64,000 nt of DNA, taken from positions 248,001 to 312,000 of the forward strand of contig NZ_JAKRRW010000001.1 of the NCBI RefSeq assembly GCF_026191635.1. The letters are read 5' to 3'. Below the pieces are notes generated by a model. The model was not told the origin of the DNA. It was given only the letters and a program-made list of their open reading frames with translations, and made no database searches. The position numbers were made by a program, and so were the translations under genes. Source of the DNA: Photobacterium obscurum. Its GTDB lineage: Bacteria; Pseudomonadota; Gammaproteobacteria; Enterobacterales; Vibrionaceae. The stretch's first letter is position 1; the number at the start of each line of letters is the position of its first letter. Positions 46,812 through 55,610 of the stretch are shown in pieces.

Positions 46812-47309
46812 ATGTCCATTAGGTTGTCATTCACTTTTGCTCGTTTTCTAGCATTGACGCTATTGTGTACCGTTTCTAACGCTGTATTGGCCTATGAAAC
46901 GACCATTACTTTGGAAGGTAAAAATACGTCGGGACAGCCTGTCGAAGTCATACTCACTCGCTCGCAAATTGAACAACTCCCGCAGAGTACCCTAACAACC
47001 CACTTGCCTTGGTTCAAAGGCCAGGCCGAGTTCCAAGGTGTGAAACTCAAAACGTTACTCGAAACCTATCAACTTAAATCAAGCCAGATCACAATGGGGG
47101 CGCTAAATGACTATTCAGCGACGGTCAGCTGGAACGACATCGATAAATACGATCCCGTCGTGGCGATCAAAAAAGATGGGCAGTACCTCAGGATCCGTGA
47201 CTATGGCCCATACTGGCTGGTTTTTTCTATCGACAAATATCCTGAGCTTAAACAGATGAAGTACCTGGCGAAAATGGTCTGGCAGTTGGAAACAATACAA
47301 GCGGAATAG
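46812..47309 (+). CDS. Exported molybdopterin-oxidoreductase-fold protein
   Basis: 165-residue exported protein: signal peptide to about Ala27 (TVSNAVLA), then a small sulfite-oxidase-type (SUOX/YedY-like) fold segment (VEVILTRSQIEQLPQ, FQGVKLKTLLETYQL, YLRIRDYGPYWLVFSID). No cysteine occurs in the mature part, so it cannot ligate molybdenum as in YedY. It is therefore more likely a binding or sensory domain than an enzyme. It ends 3 bases before the GGDEF gene, so the two very likely act together. Confidence 0.82.
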   Translation: MSIRLSFTFARFLALTLLCTVSNAVLAYETTITLEGKNTSGQPVEVILTRSQIEQLPQSTLTTHLPWFKGQAEFQGVKLKTLLETYQLKSSQITMGALNDYSATVSWNDIDKYDPVVAIKKDGQYLRIRDYGPYWLVFSIDKYPELKQMKYLAKMVWQLETIQAE

Positions 47310-47312
47310 TCT

Positions 47313-48482
47313 ATGGTTCAAAGCAGTTTGATGACCACAAAACAAAAGCTGATGAAAAGAGTGTTGTATGTCATCACTCCCATATTGATGTTCAGTACCT
47401 TATCTGCCGTCAGTTACCTGAAGAACAATTCTGAAATTGTATCTAAAAGCCAAAATGAAGCCATCTGGTTTGTACTTCAACTCACCAAGGAGTATTCCGA
47501 GTTCATTTTCCAACTGCAGAACTACCAGTTCGGTCAAAGCGATCACAATGACATGATGATCCAATATGAAATTTTGTGGAGTCGATTCAACACTATAGTC
47601 AACAACAGCCAGGTTATGCATCTTGACCAGTTCAAGGGCACGCTCGACGAGATAAACCTGCACTTTACAAAGGTCAAAAGCCTTGAAAATATGCTACTTG
47701 AGCTGCCTTCTACCCAGAACGTAAAGCCACTTCTTGTTTCCTTCAGGGATGATTATGAAGATCTGATCATCTTCCTGAATTTCAAATTCCGGCTATCCAG
47801 TGGCGATCTCGGAGATAGAATCCAGGCCATCACCGAGACTGAAATGATTATCCGCTACCTAATCATCACGACGTTATTGATGGGTGGGCTAATGGCATTT
47901 TTACTGCTTCGAGAATCGCGCTCCCACCATAAACTAGCGATGAACGACGGCTTGACAGGCATCTACAATCGCTTGTGGTTGAACCAGAAACTGTATGCAT
48001 TGGAGAGGCTTAATCAGTCTTTTACCTTCTACCTAATTGATCTCGACGGCTTTAAGCCTATTAACGATACCCTAGGTCACCATGCTGGTGATGAGCTACT
48101 GAAAAAGGTTGCTCATCGGCTGTCTCATTTGGACTCCGATACCTATCACGTTGCCCGAATGGGTGGTGATGAGTTCGCGATTATTGAACTTTGCTCGCCA
48201 TCTACAAATAGTCAGGCTAACCACCCCCACTCTGACATTACCGACCTATTGACTGAGGTATTCGCTCAACCCTTTATGTTTGCCGGAGCGCTTCATCAAA
48301 TCTCGGCAAGTATCGGTGTCAGTCAGTTTCCCAAACAAGCCAAATCTATTTCGGCAGTCTTGAAGCAAGCAGACTTCGCTATGTATGAAGTGAAACAGTG
48401 CGGGAAAGATGGCCTACGGCACTTCTCGTGCCGTTCAAAAGCCCCTTTCGATACACAAGAGGATCAGCCTATCATCGGCTAA
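47313..48482 (+). CDS. Membrane diguanylate cyclase (GGDEF)
   Basis: 389-residue protein: TM helix at about 15-35, a periplasmic helical sensor of about 155 residues, TM helix at about 190-210, and a GGDEF domain. The active site RMGGDEFAII is intact, and NDGLTGIYNRLW and DLDGFKPINDTLGHHAGDELL are conserved, so it should make c-di-GMP. No RxxD inhibitory site is seen at the usual position before GGDEF (the stretch is SDTYHVAR). There is no EAL domain. It is cotranscribed with the exported molybdopterin-fold protein, its likely periplasmic input. Confidence 0.92.
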   Translation: MVQSSLMTTKQKLMKRVLYVITPILMFSTLSAVSYLKNNSEIVSKSQNEAIWFVLQLTKEYSEFIFQLQNYQFGQSDHNDMMIQYEILWSRFNTIVNNSQVMHLDQFKGTLDEINLHFTKVKSLENMLLELPSTQNVKPLLVSFRDDYEDLIIFLNFKFRLSSGDLGDRIQAITETEMIIRYLIITTLLMGGLMAFLLLRESRSHHKLAMNDGLTGIYNRLWLNQKLYALERLNQSFTFYLIDLDGFKPINDTLGHHAGDELLKKVAHRLSHLDSDTYHVARMGGDEFAIIELCSPSTNSQANHPHSDITDLLTEVFAQPFMFAGALHQISASIGVSQFPKQAKSISAVLKQADFAMYEVKQCGKDGLRHFSCRSKAPFDTQEDQPIIG

Positions 48483-48504
48483 CTATCTTAAAATTTGGGC
48501 ATAA

Positions 48505-48530
48505 AAAAAGCGGTCTTTCGACCGCTTTTT
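48505..48530. terminator. Bidirectional terminator GGDEF gene / alcohol dehydrogenase
   Basis: AAAAAGCGGTC, loop TTTC, GACCGCTTTTT; 11-bp stem with A/T tracts on both sides between convergent genes. Confidence 0.95.
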
Positions 48531-48566
48531 ACTGTTTTGTATCAGCTAAGTACGACTAGGTCGTTC

Positions 48567-49715
48567 TTACATCGCCGCAGCGTAGATACCAGAGATCTCT
48601 TCGTGCGTCGCTTGTTTAGGGTTAGTGAAACCACAAGCATCTTTCAGCGCGTTATCAGCCAGTACAGAGATGTCTTCATCTTTCGCGCCTAGCTCTTTAA
48701 GGCCAGCAGGGATACCCACATCTTTAGACAGTACCTGAATCGCTTCCAGTGCCGCTTCTGCACCCTGCTCGGCAGTCATGCCTTCAACGTTAACACCCAT
48801 TGCCTTAGCAACATCTAGCAGACGCTCAGGGCAAACCTGTGCGTTATAACGCTGAACGTGTGGTAGCAATACTGCGTTACATACACCGTGCGGAAGGTCG
48901 TAGAAACCACCTAGCTGGTGAGCCATTGCGTGTACGTAGCCTAGTGAAGCATTGTTGAATGCCATACCAGCCATGAACTGTGCGTATGCCATTTGCTCAC
49001 GCGCTTCTAGGTTCTGGCCATCTTCAACTGCAGTACGTAGGTGTGCCTGAATCAATTCAATCGCTTTGATTGCAACAGCGTCAGTGATTGGTGTTGCTGC
49101 AGTAGAAACATACGCTTCGATAGCGTGAGTCAGTGCATCCATACCTGTTGCTGCTGTTAGCGATGCTGGCTTAGCAAGCATTAGTTTAGGGTCGTTAACA
49201 GACATTAGCGGTGTAGTGTTCTTGTCAACAATCGCCATCTTGATGTGACGTGCTTCATCAGTGATGATGCAGAAACGCGTCATTTCAGAAGCCGTACCCG
49301 CAGTAGTGTTAATAGCAATTAGCGGCAGCTGAGGTTTAGCTGACTGGTCAACACCTTCGTAGTCAGCGATTTTGCCACCGTTAGAAGCTACAAGTGCGAT
49401 ACCTTTTGCACAATCGTGCGGAGAACCACCACCTAGAGAGATTACGAAGTCACACTCATTAGCTTTTAGTAGTTCAAGACCCGCTTCAACGTTACCAATT
49501 GTTGGGTTTGGTTGTGTACCGTCAAAAACAACAGACTCAACTTCACGCTCAGCAAGCAGATCGGCAACCTGCTTAACCATACCAATTTGGCTTAGGATTT
49601 TATCAGTAACGATCAACGCTTTTTTAAAGCCTTGTGCTTTTACAGCATCTGCAGCTTCAGTTAGGCAGCCTGCCCCCATTAGGTTTACTGTAGGGATAAA
49701 AAATGCACTGCTCAT
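48567..49715 (-). CDS. yiaY: Iron-containing alcohol dehydrogenase (YiaY/AdhB type)
   Basis: 382-residue group III alcohol dehydrogenase, alike along its whole length to E. coli YiaY (383) and Zymomonas AdhB. NAD-binding [10 protein letters not shown] (about residue 97), [20 protein letters not shown], and the iron ligands in [25 protein letters not shown] and [13 protein letters not shown] are all present. It probably interconverts short-chain alcohols and aldehydes under low oxygen. GGAGA precedes the ATG. It is monocistronic; two FNR-like sequences lie upstream. Confidence 0.93.
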   Translation of the reverse strand: MSSAFFIPTVNLMGAGCLTEAADAVKAQGFKKALIVTDKILSQIGMVKQVADLLAEREVESVVFDGTQPNPTIGNVEAGLELLKANECDFVISLGGGSPHDCAKGIALVASNGGKIADYEGVDQSAKPQLPLIAINTTAGTASEMTRFCIITDEARHIKMAIVDKNTTPLMSVNDPKLMLAKPASLTAATGMDALTHAIEAYVSTAATPITDAVAIKAIELIQAHLRTAVEDGQNLEAREQMAYAQFMAGMAFNNASLGYVHAMAHQLGGFYDLPHGVCNAVLLPHVQRYNAQVCPERLLDVAKAMGVNVEGMTAEQGAEAALEAIQVLSKDVGIPAGLKELGAKDEDISVLADNALKDACGFTNPKQATHEEISGIYAAAM

Positions 49716-50136
49716 GTTAATTCTCCATAATTATCAAATACTAATTACTTTAACTGACGAAGCCATCAAATTTTTTCGGCTTAACCTGTTACCTGTAATG
49801 AGTATCTCGAATACCCCATTCGGGCTAGGTGCTAATATCTAACACTGTCAAAATGTGCAACAAATTGATCTCGGACAATTTATGAAACGTGGAATTACAT
49901 TGACGTTAATTTTTTTGAATTCGATCACCTTTTATCAACAAATATCGCCTTAATTGTCTACCCACAGAAACATTATCTTTCATCTGGTCATCGATATCGT
50001 CGAATAAATGCGAGGCATCGCACAAAAAAAAGCGCTGAACAATGTCAGCGCTTCTGATTAAAGACCGAGTTAAACGGTAGGTTATTCAGTCTTCGTTATT
50101 AGCGATTACATAAAATAGTTAGCTATTGGTGGACAA
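49716..50136. other. Region between gbpA end and alcohol dehydrogenase start
   Basis: 421 bases. It holds the adh promoter region with two FNR-like dyads, TTGAT-CTCG-GACAA (49865-49878) and TTGAA-TTCG-ATCAC (49915-49928), each 8 of 10 to TTGAT-N4-ATCAA. The gbpA terminator is at 50022-50053. No ORF. Confidence 0.45.
50022..50053 (-). terminator. gbpA terminator
   Basis: AAGCGCTGA, 6-base loop, TCAGCGCTT. On the minus strand it is followed by a run of eight Ts, 84 bases after the gbpA stop. Confidence 0.9.
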
Positions 50137-51642
50137 CTATTGACGAATCCAGGCATCTTGCCATGCCGAACCAAACCCTGGCTCATAGTGAATGGCTGAA
50201 TTGATATTACACCAACCACCTTCCGGATACGGACGGCACTGGTAAGTATTACCATCGCGCCCCTGTACGACAGTCTCACCCGGAACATATTGACCAATAC
50301 CATCAGGGTAGACGTAGTCGAAATCCCCACCTGCCGATTGCTCTTTGATCGTGATCGGCTTCGTTTCAATCAGTTGATGCTCCGCATCTTGTTCCGCAGC
50401 ATACACTTCAACCGTGAATTTGCCCGTTTGTGATGTAAACATACTCAAGGCAATTTGGCCGTTATCAACGATGTCGCTCGCAAGCGCTAGCTGGTGCCCA
50501 GTACTATCAAGCAACTTCATGTTGATCAGGTATCGTCCTTCAGAGCGAATATTGGCATTGATATAAGTCAGCCCTTCTTCATCTTGAGCATATTCTGCCT
50601 GCAAACCTTCAACATAAACCGGCTCGGGCTCAATCACATCACCATCACGAATATCAACGGCATAACTATAGTTAGCATTGGTCACAAAGACTTGATTGGC
50701 GTACAGATCACCTTGGCTATACACAACCTCACCAGAAGCCTCTTGGATACCCACTTGTGAAATAGCGCTATGCTTTTGATTCACAAGCTGTGCCAGCTCA
50801 TACGACCATGCATTGATATCTTGGTTTGCCGCTGTGATCGGTAATTTTTCAAATACGACTTCGTTCCCCTGCGGCGAGAAAATACGGAACCACACCGTAT
50901 CTCCAGCCTCTGCAGACACACCCGGTTTGACATATGGACCCAGTGCCGACCACTCTGGAGGCAAAGTATCCCCGTCAAACTTAATATCACTACAGTTATA
51001 GAATCCTTCACCAGCCGGATCGTCACGCTGCCAGCGAGTTACCAGAGTCGCTTCACCGCTGCGCCCTGAAGGCAGAGTGACATCCATGTAATAATAATTG
51101 CTGCCATCGACATTGATCTTTTCGATATTGCCAAATTCCTGGATCAGTTCCAGATCATCCCAACCAAGACGAGTATGGGCCGCGTTATAACCCGGTTTAG
51201 TCAAGTAAATCTGCCAGTGACTAGGGTTATGTGGCGCAGTCGCGCGGTACTTTAAGGTAAAGGTGCTACCCGACTGCATGTCTGTTCGTTGCCAATGCTG
51301 GGAGGCGACACTCATACCACTTTTGTTTTTATCACCACCGGAACAAATCAGGCCATCTTGCACAGCAGCCTTAACGGCATCCATATTGGTATAGTCTTTT
51401 ACCAATGTGGCAAACTCGTTGACCTGCACAACCGGATAGGTACCCGACTCCAGAAATGAAGCCCGACAGGCTTCATTAGGGATCTGTGAGCCGTCCGATG
51501 CCCCCCAATGACCGCCACCTTCCTGGCATATCACCTGACGAGCTTTTGGAAAATCGGCCCAACCATGGGCACTTGCTTGAATTGGAACCAATGCAGCCAG
51601 TACGGAGCTTGCTGCAAAAGAAAGAGTAATTATTTTTTTCAT
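50137..51642 (-). CDS. gbpA: GbpA, GlcNAc-binding protein / chitin-active LPMO
   Basis: 501-residue secreted protein. The signal peptide ends at ASA, leaving His as residue 1 of the mature chain (HGWADFPKAR), the N-terminal copper ligand of an AA10 lytic polysaccharide monooxygenase. The second brace His lies in TAPHNPSHWQIYL. Next come two GbpA-type middle domains and a C-terminal chitin-binding CBM (YPEGGWCNINSAIHYEPGFGSAWQDAW). In V. cholerae GbpA attaches cells to chitin and intestinal mucin and is exported by the T2SS. A c-di-GMP riboswitch candidate lies in its leader. Confidence 0.95.
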   Translation of the reverse strand: MKKIITLSFAASSVLAALVPIQASAHGWADFPKARQVICQEGGGHWGASDGSQIPNEACRASFLESGTYPVVQVNEFATLVKDYTNMDAVKAAVQDGLICSGGDKNKSGMSVASQHWQRTDMQSGSTFTLKYRATAPHNPSHWQIYLTKPGYNAAHTRLGWDDLELIQEFGNIEKINVDGSNYYYMDVTLPSGRSGEATLVTRWQRDDPAGEGFYNCSDIKFDGDTLPPEWSALGPYVKPGVSAEAGDTVWFRIFSPQGNEVVFEKLPITAANQDINAWSYELAQLVNQKHSAISQVGIQEASGEVVYSQGDLYANQVFVTNANYSYAVDIRDGDVIEPEPVYVEGLQAEYAQDEEGLTYINANIRSEGRYLINMKLLDSTGHQLALASDIVDNGQIALSMFTSQTGKFTVEVYAAEQDAEHQLIETKPITIKEQSAGGDFDYVYPDGIGQYVPGETVVQGRDGNTYQCRPYPEGGWCNINSAIHYEPGFGSAWQDAWIRQ

Positions 51643-51835
51643 TTTATTAGCTTCCTAATGAATGGTTGGGAAGCCAGCTAGTGGGAAACAAAATAGCCAC
51701 TGCTTATACCAAGCTAAATAAATATCAAACCATTATTCATGGCTAAAATCACCAACTACTGTGTTGAAAGCCTTGTAATTAGAACCACTAGTTACTGCAA
51801 CTTCCGCCTTGTATTTGGCAACTTTTCCTCATGAA

Positions 51836-51881
51836 AAAGTAGGTCATCTACTTATCCAACTGGGTATTAATCGCCTACTTT
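51836..51881 (-). terminator. Candidate expression-platform terminator of the riboswitch
   Basis: On the minus strand AAAGTAGG pairs with CCTACTTT (8 bp, about 30-base loop), followed by TT. It begins just after the aptamer, where a riboswitch-controlled terminator would be expected. The long loop makes this tentative. Confidence 0.45.
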
Positions 51882-51884
51882 ATT

Positions 51885-52000
51885 CCTATCAGGTAACCCC
51901 GCTGCCATGGATATAACAAACACATCCTATGTTATCGTTACTCTTTAGGTCGGTAGTTTTGCGCCTGATCTTTTCAGACCATTTGCCTTTAGCTGACAGG
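51885..52000 (-). ncRNA. Cyclic di-GMP-I (GEMM-I) riboswitch upstream of gbpA
   Basis: Read on the minus strand: a P1 stem CCTGTCAG pairs with CTGATAGG (one G-U). Then come AAAGGCAAA, a helix with a GAAA-type loop (TGGTCTGAAAAGATCA), GGCGCAAAACTACCGACCTAAAG, a second helix, and the closing GGCAGCGGGGTTACC. GGCAAA, GCGCAAA, CCTAAA and GCxGGGTTACC are the conserved parts of the GEMM-I aptamer. The V. cholerae Vc1 riboswitch also lies upstream of gbpA, which strongly supports the call. Confidence 0.9.
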
Positions 52001-52202
52001 GGTATTTATAGGCATAATTCTGCAGTTATCAAAAGTCATTATTAGATTATGGAATCATCGTCCCAATACCATTAACTATATCGAAACAAACAATTACAGT
52101 AATAATTAAAACAAGATAGTAGAAGCGTTATCAATAAACCTTAATAATATAAATTCAATATATTATTAAACACCAACAATACACAGATTTAATCATTTAT
52201 AA

Positions 52203-53963
52203 CTAACCAAGAGCAATGATATATGTTTCGATGCAAACAACAAACACCAATACCAACACCATAACCTTCCAAAACCGTAATGGATTACGTTGTATTAACG
52301 GGGACTCTTTCAGCTCCCTGAGTATTTTGGGATTTGGTGTAGATAAGTCATGAATAAACTCTGAGATCACTTGATAGCGTATATCAGGAGAGGGGTGACA
52401 GACTTTTTTTAATACCAAATCTAACCAAGAAGGCAAGTCCGGTCTATTTTTTGTAGCAGAAACATATTCATAATATTGAGGCTTGCTGCCATCAAAAACC
52501 TGTGAATACCGAGTTCTGTACGGCAATTTCCCTGTCAGCATTTCATAGACAATAACACCAACAGAAAATAAGTCTGAATAAACTGTCGCCTGTTCACCAG
52601 CCAAATATTCTGGTGCAATATAGTCTGTCGCTCCAACAGGCACTTCTTCTTTTATCACAGCGGTAATTTCATCAATCCCTTCCGCCTGAGCCGTACCGAA
52701 ATCAATAAAAACAGCCTTGCCATTCTCAGTTAAGATTATATTTTCAGGCTTCAAGTCACGATGAACAATGCCCATTCGCTGAAAAAACCGAATAGGCTTA
52801 ACTAATTCTGCAGCAACTTGACGTACCTTTTCTAAGCTCGGCTCAGGATTATCAATCATCCATTGCCTGAGTGTTTTGCCTTCCACATAATCACAAACAT
52901 GGTACAAAAACGGAGATGTATCGGCATAACGATGGATTTTCATTACCGAAGTATGGGTGATCTGTCTTCCAATCCAACCTTCTCGAATAAACCCCTGAAG
53001 ATAGACAAGATCATCAGAAAAATTCGGCGATGGTGCCTTTAGTACATAGTATTTTGTGTCAAAATGACTTTTTGCCAGATAGACATGGCTTCGGGTTCCA
53101 CTATGTAGGACCCTAATAATTTCATATTGATCGATCCTATTCCCTTCAACTAATACTGGAGGGATAACCCGTTGCGTCAGCTGCCGAATAACCTCTTGAA
53201 GATTCTCTTGCGGTAGCGAATCTATTTTTACCAGCAAGCAGGTTAGGTTGTCATCACTCCCCTTCTTCAACGCATACTGAACTATCAAGTGAGCAAGTTC
53301 TTCCGTCGCCAGCTCCGTTCGCGACATTAATCCCTCTAACTCTTGCTTGCTCAGCCAATCATGCAGGCCGTCTGTGGTCAGCACTAACACATCATCTACC
53401 TCGACAGGCTCCTGTTGGTAGTCGACATCAAGCCGACTATCCATTCCCAATGCCCGGGTTAAAAAGTGGCTTTTTCCTCCTTGCTTGCGGCTGTGATCCT
53501 GAGTGAGCTGGGTGAGCTTTCCGGCTCGATAACGGTAAATTCGGCTGTCACCGACATGGATCAAATGTGCGGTGTTAGATTTGACAATAACACTGCTAAA
53601 CGTCGTCACGAGCCCATTGTGTCTCAGATCACTTTGCTGACCGTGATGATATAACCAACTGTTCAAGCTGGTAAGCACCTTTGCCGCCGCCTTCCTTACT
53701 CCCCAACTGTTCGGCGTACTGTAATAGTCATCAATAAACTGAGTCACACTGGTATGGCTTGCCTGCTGCCCGTTATCACTGCAACTAACGCCGTCCGCGA
53801 TACAAGCCACCACCCCTTTATACTTGACCACACTATTCCGCACAGAGTACTTCACCGCAAAGGCATCCTGGTTGGCTTCCCGATAGCCAGCACTGGAAAA
53901 GCCACCTACCGAGACCTGCAGCCCCTCGGTCACAACCTCTGGTACATCCATCGTCTCTGCCAT
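52203..53963 (-). CDS. PP2C phosphatase - Ser/Thr protein kinase fusion, membrane-anchored
   Basis: 586-residue bifunctional signalling protein. N-terminal PP2C domain (about 10-245): YREANQDAFAV, ACIADGVSC, HVGDSRIYR, LTTDGLHDWL, SDDNLTCLLV. Kinase domain (about 260-535): a weak Gly loop (LHSGTRSHVYLAK), VLKAP lysine, HRDLKPENIILT, IDFGTAQ, and an activation/APE-like APEYLAGE. A single C-terminal helix (about 560-585) anchors it with both domains in the cytoplasm. It is the last gene of the nitrate assimilation cluster, 117 bases after the transporter stop. The ATG at 53963 has AGGGA 7 bases upstream. Substrates are unknown. Confidence 0.93.
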   Translation of the reverse strand: MAETMDVPEVVTEGLQVSVGGFSSAGYREANQDAFAVKYSVRNSVVKYKGVVACIADGVSCSDNGQQASHTSVTQFIDDYYSTPNSWGVRKAAAKVLTSLNSWLYHHGQQSDLRHNGLVTTFSSVIVKSNTAHLIHVGDSRIYRYRAGKLTQLTQDHSRKQGGKSHFLTRALGMDSRLDVDYQQEPVEVDDVLVLTTDGLHDWLSKQELEGLMSRTELATEELAHLIVQYALKKGSDDNLTCLLVKIDSLPQENLQEVIRQLTQRVIPPVLVEGNRIDQYEIIRVLHSGTRSHVYLAKSHFDTKYYVLKAPSPNFSDDLVYLQGFIREGWIGRQITHTSVMKIHRYADTSPFLYHVCDYVEGKTLRQWMIDNPEPSLEKVRQVAAELVKPIRFFQRMGIVHRDLKPENIILTENGKAVFIDFGTAQAEGIDEITAVIKEEVPVGATDYIAPEYLAGEQATVYSDLFSVGVIVYEMLTGKLPYRTRYSQVFDGSKPQYYEYVSATKNRPDLPSWLDLVLKKVCHPSPDIRYQVISEFIHDLSTPNPKILRELKESPLIQRNPLRFWKVMVLVLVFVVCIETYIIALG

Positions 53964-53985
53964 CGGCATTTCCCTATACGATATA

Positions 53986-54032
53986 CCCAATAGACCTCAA
54001 GGAGCAGAACAAACACCTTGAGGTTGTTTGGG
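53986..54032. repeat. Inverted repeat between transporter and PP2C-kinase genes
   Basis: CCCAATAGACCTCAAGG (53986-54002) and CCTTGAGGTTGTTTGGG (54016-54032) pair at 14 of 17 positions around a 13-base loop. The outer TATACCCAA end matches the repeat family at 3689 and 21474. It lies inside the leftward transcript and might lower expression of the distal kinase gene. Confidence 0.6.
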
Positions 54033-54080
54033 CAAAGGATTGCTGCCCGCTAGCGGACAGCCACATAAGCCAAACATCAC

Positions 54081-55553
54081 CTAGCTTTTCGCCACATCAA
54101 TCATAGTGACACTGCCATCATCGTTCACTTCTGCGATCTGACCTGAAGGCTCTTCCATCATCAGTAACGTGACAAAACCAAGCACAGCCGTTGCTGCTAT
54201 CACATAGAAAAAGGTGCTGTAGTCCACCAGTGACAAAATTGTGAGGTAACAGACAGCACCGACGTTGCCATAAGCACCAGTCATACCGGCAATCTGCCCA
54301 GTCATTCGACGCTTAATTAAAGGTACTGTCGCAAACACTGCCCCTTCACCCGCCTGAACGAAAAACGAGCACCCCATCGCGGCAGCCACGGCTAACCATA
54401 CCGGCCAGGTACCGTTCACTTGCCCCATCAGGAAGTAACCTGCAGCTAATCCGGCGGTCAGAATCAATAATGTCGGCTTACGGCCAAACCTATCAGAAAT
54501 CCAGCCGCCACCGGGACGCGACATCAGGTTCATAAAGGCATAAGCCGATGCAACCATCCCAGCCATTACTGGGGTTAGCTCGAAGGTGTCAGAAAAGAAC
54601 AGTGGCAACATAGATACCACAGCCAGTTCAGAGCCAAAAGTGGCAAAGTAGAGCACATTCAAAACAGCAACCTGCTTGAATTTATACTGGTGGATTTCGG
54701 CTACCGGCTCTTTGAAAATTCTCTTATTAACCTTCCACGCCTGACTCACTTCATAAATATACATTACCGCAAGTACCAGGTAGATTCCTGTTACCATGGT
54801 GGCATTGAGCATCGATACACCGCTTGGTGACAACTTCCAAGCCAGTAGTGCCAATGCGCCATACATTGGCAGTTTCATCAACAATAGCAGATAAAAATCG
54901 CCTATTGAGGTAACTTCCATAGCCCCTAGGTTCTTTGGCTTAAAGTAGGTTGATCCCTTGGGTGTATCAGTCACATTGGCATAGAAGAAATATGAAAAGA
55001 TCAAACTCATAGCACCGGTGATCGCCATGGCATAACGCCAGCCGTCCTCACCTCCAAACATCACGGCGACAGTAGGCAATGTAAAAGCCGCGGCAGCTGA
55101 ACCAAAGTTACCCCAGCCACCGTAAATACCCTCAGCCGTTCCCAGTTCGTTGTGCGGGAACCATTCCGATACCAAACGAATGCCGACCACAAAGCCTGCG
55201 CCAATAAGGCCTAGGGCAAAACGAGCTATCGCCGCCTGGACAAAGCTATCTGCAAAAGCAAAGACAAAACACGGAATAGAACAAATCGCCAGCAAGGCTG
55301 AATAGACAATCCGAGGGCCATATTTATCGGTCAGCATTCCAATAATGACCCGAGCAGGGATCGTAAAAGCGACATTCAAGATCAGCAGAGTCTTAATCTC
55401 AGCGCTTGTTAGACCGAGAGACTCTTTTACTGACTGTAGCAATGGTGCGAAATTAAACCACACCATAAAAGTGATAAAAAAAGCCATCCAGCTTAGGTGG
55501 AGTATTTTCATTTTTCCAGAAAATGAAAATAGGTTAAATTTTGTCTCACTCAT
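54081..55553 (-). CDS. Nitrate/nitrite MFS transporter (NarK/NasA type)
   Basis: 490-residue, 12-helix NNP-family transporter. The two nitrate signatures are visible: GGWGNFGSAAAAF (helix 5) and GAYGNVGAVCYLTI (helix 11), with helix-2 and -8 arginines expected in the family. The loop between helices 6 and 7 is longer than in E. coli NarK. The gene belongs to the leftward cobA-nirB-nirD cluster, 57 bases after nirD, so it most likely imports nitrate for assimilation. AGGGA precedes the ATG. Confidence 0.93.
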   Translation of the reverse strand: MSETKFNLFSFSGKMKILHLSWMAFFITFMVWFNFAPLLQSVKESLGLTSAEIKTLLILNVAFTIPARVIIGMLTDKYGPRIVYSALLAICSIPCFVFAFADSFVQAAIARFALGLIGAGFVVGIRLVSEWFPHNELGTAEGIYGGWGNFGSAAAAFTLPTVAVMFGGEDGWRYAMAITGAMSLIFSYFFYANVTDTPKGSTYFKPKNLGAMEVTSIGDFYLLLLMKLPMYGALALLAWKLSPSGVSMLNATMVTGIYLVLAVMYIYEVSQAWKVNKRIFKEPVAEIHQYKFKQVAVLNVLYFATFGSELAVVSMLPLFFSDTFELTPVMAGMVASAYAFMNLMSRPGGGWISDRFGRKPTLLILTAGLAAGYFLMGQVNGTWPVWLAVAAAMGCSFFVQAGEGAVFATVPLIKRRMTGQIAGMTGAYGNVGAVCYLTILSLVDYSTFFYVIAATAVLGFVTLLMMEEPSGQIAEVNDDGSVTMIDVAKS

Positions 55554-55610
55554 ATTTTTTCCCTGTGATATTGATAAAGTTATCTACCTAAATACAGCTA
55601 GCGCGCTTCC

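Larger units (their letters stand above)
51643..52202 (-). other. Long gbpA leader and upstream region
   Basis: 560 bases between the PP2C-kinase stop and gbpA. On the minus strand it carries a GEMM-I-type aptamer (51885-52000), a candidate terminator hairpin (51836-51881), then about 190 bases to the gbpA ATG. The remaining part (52001-52202) is AT-rich and presumably contains the promoter. Confidence 0.7.
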
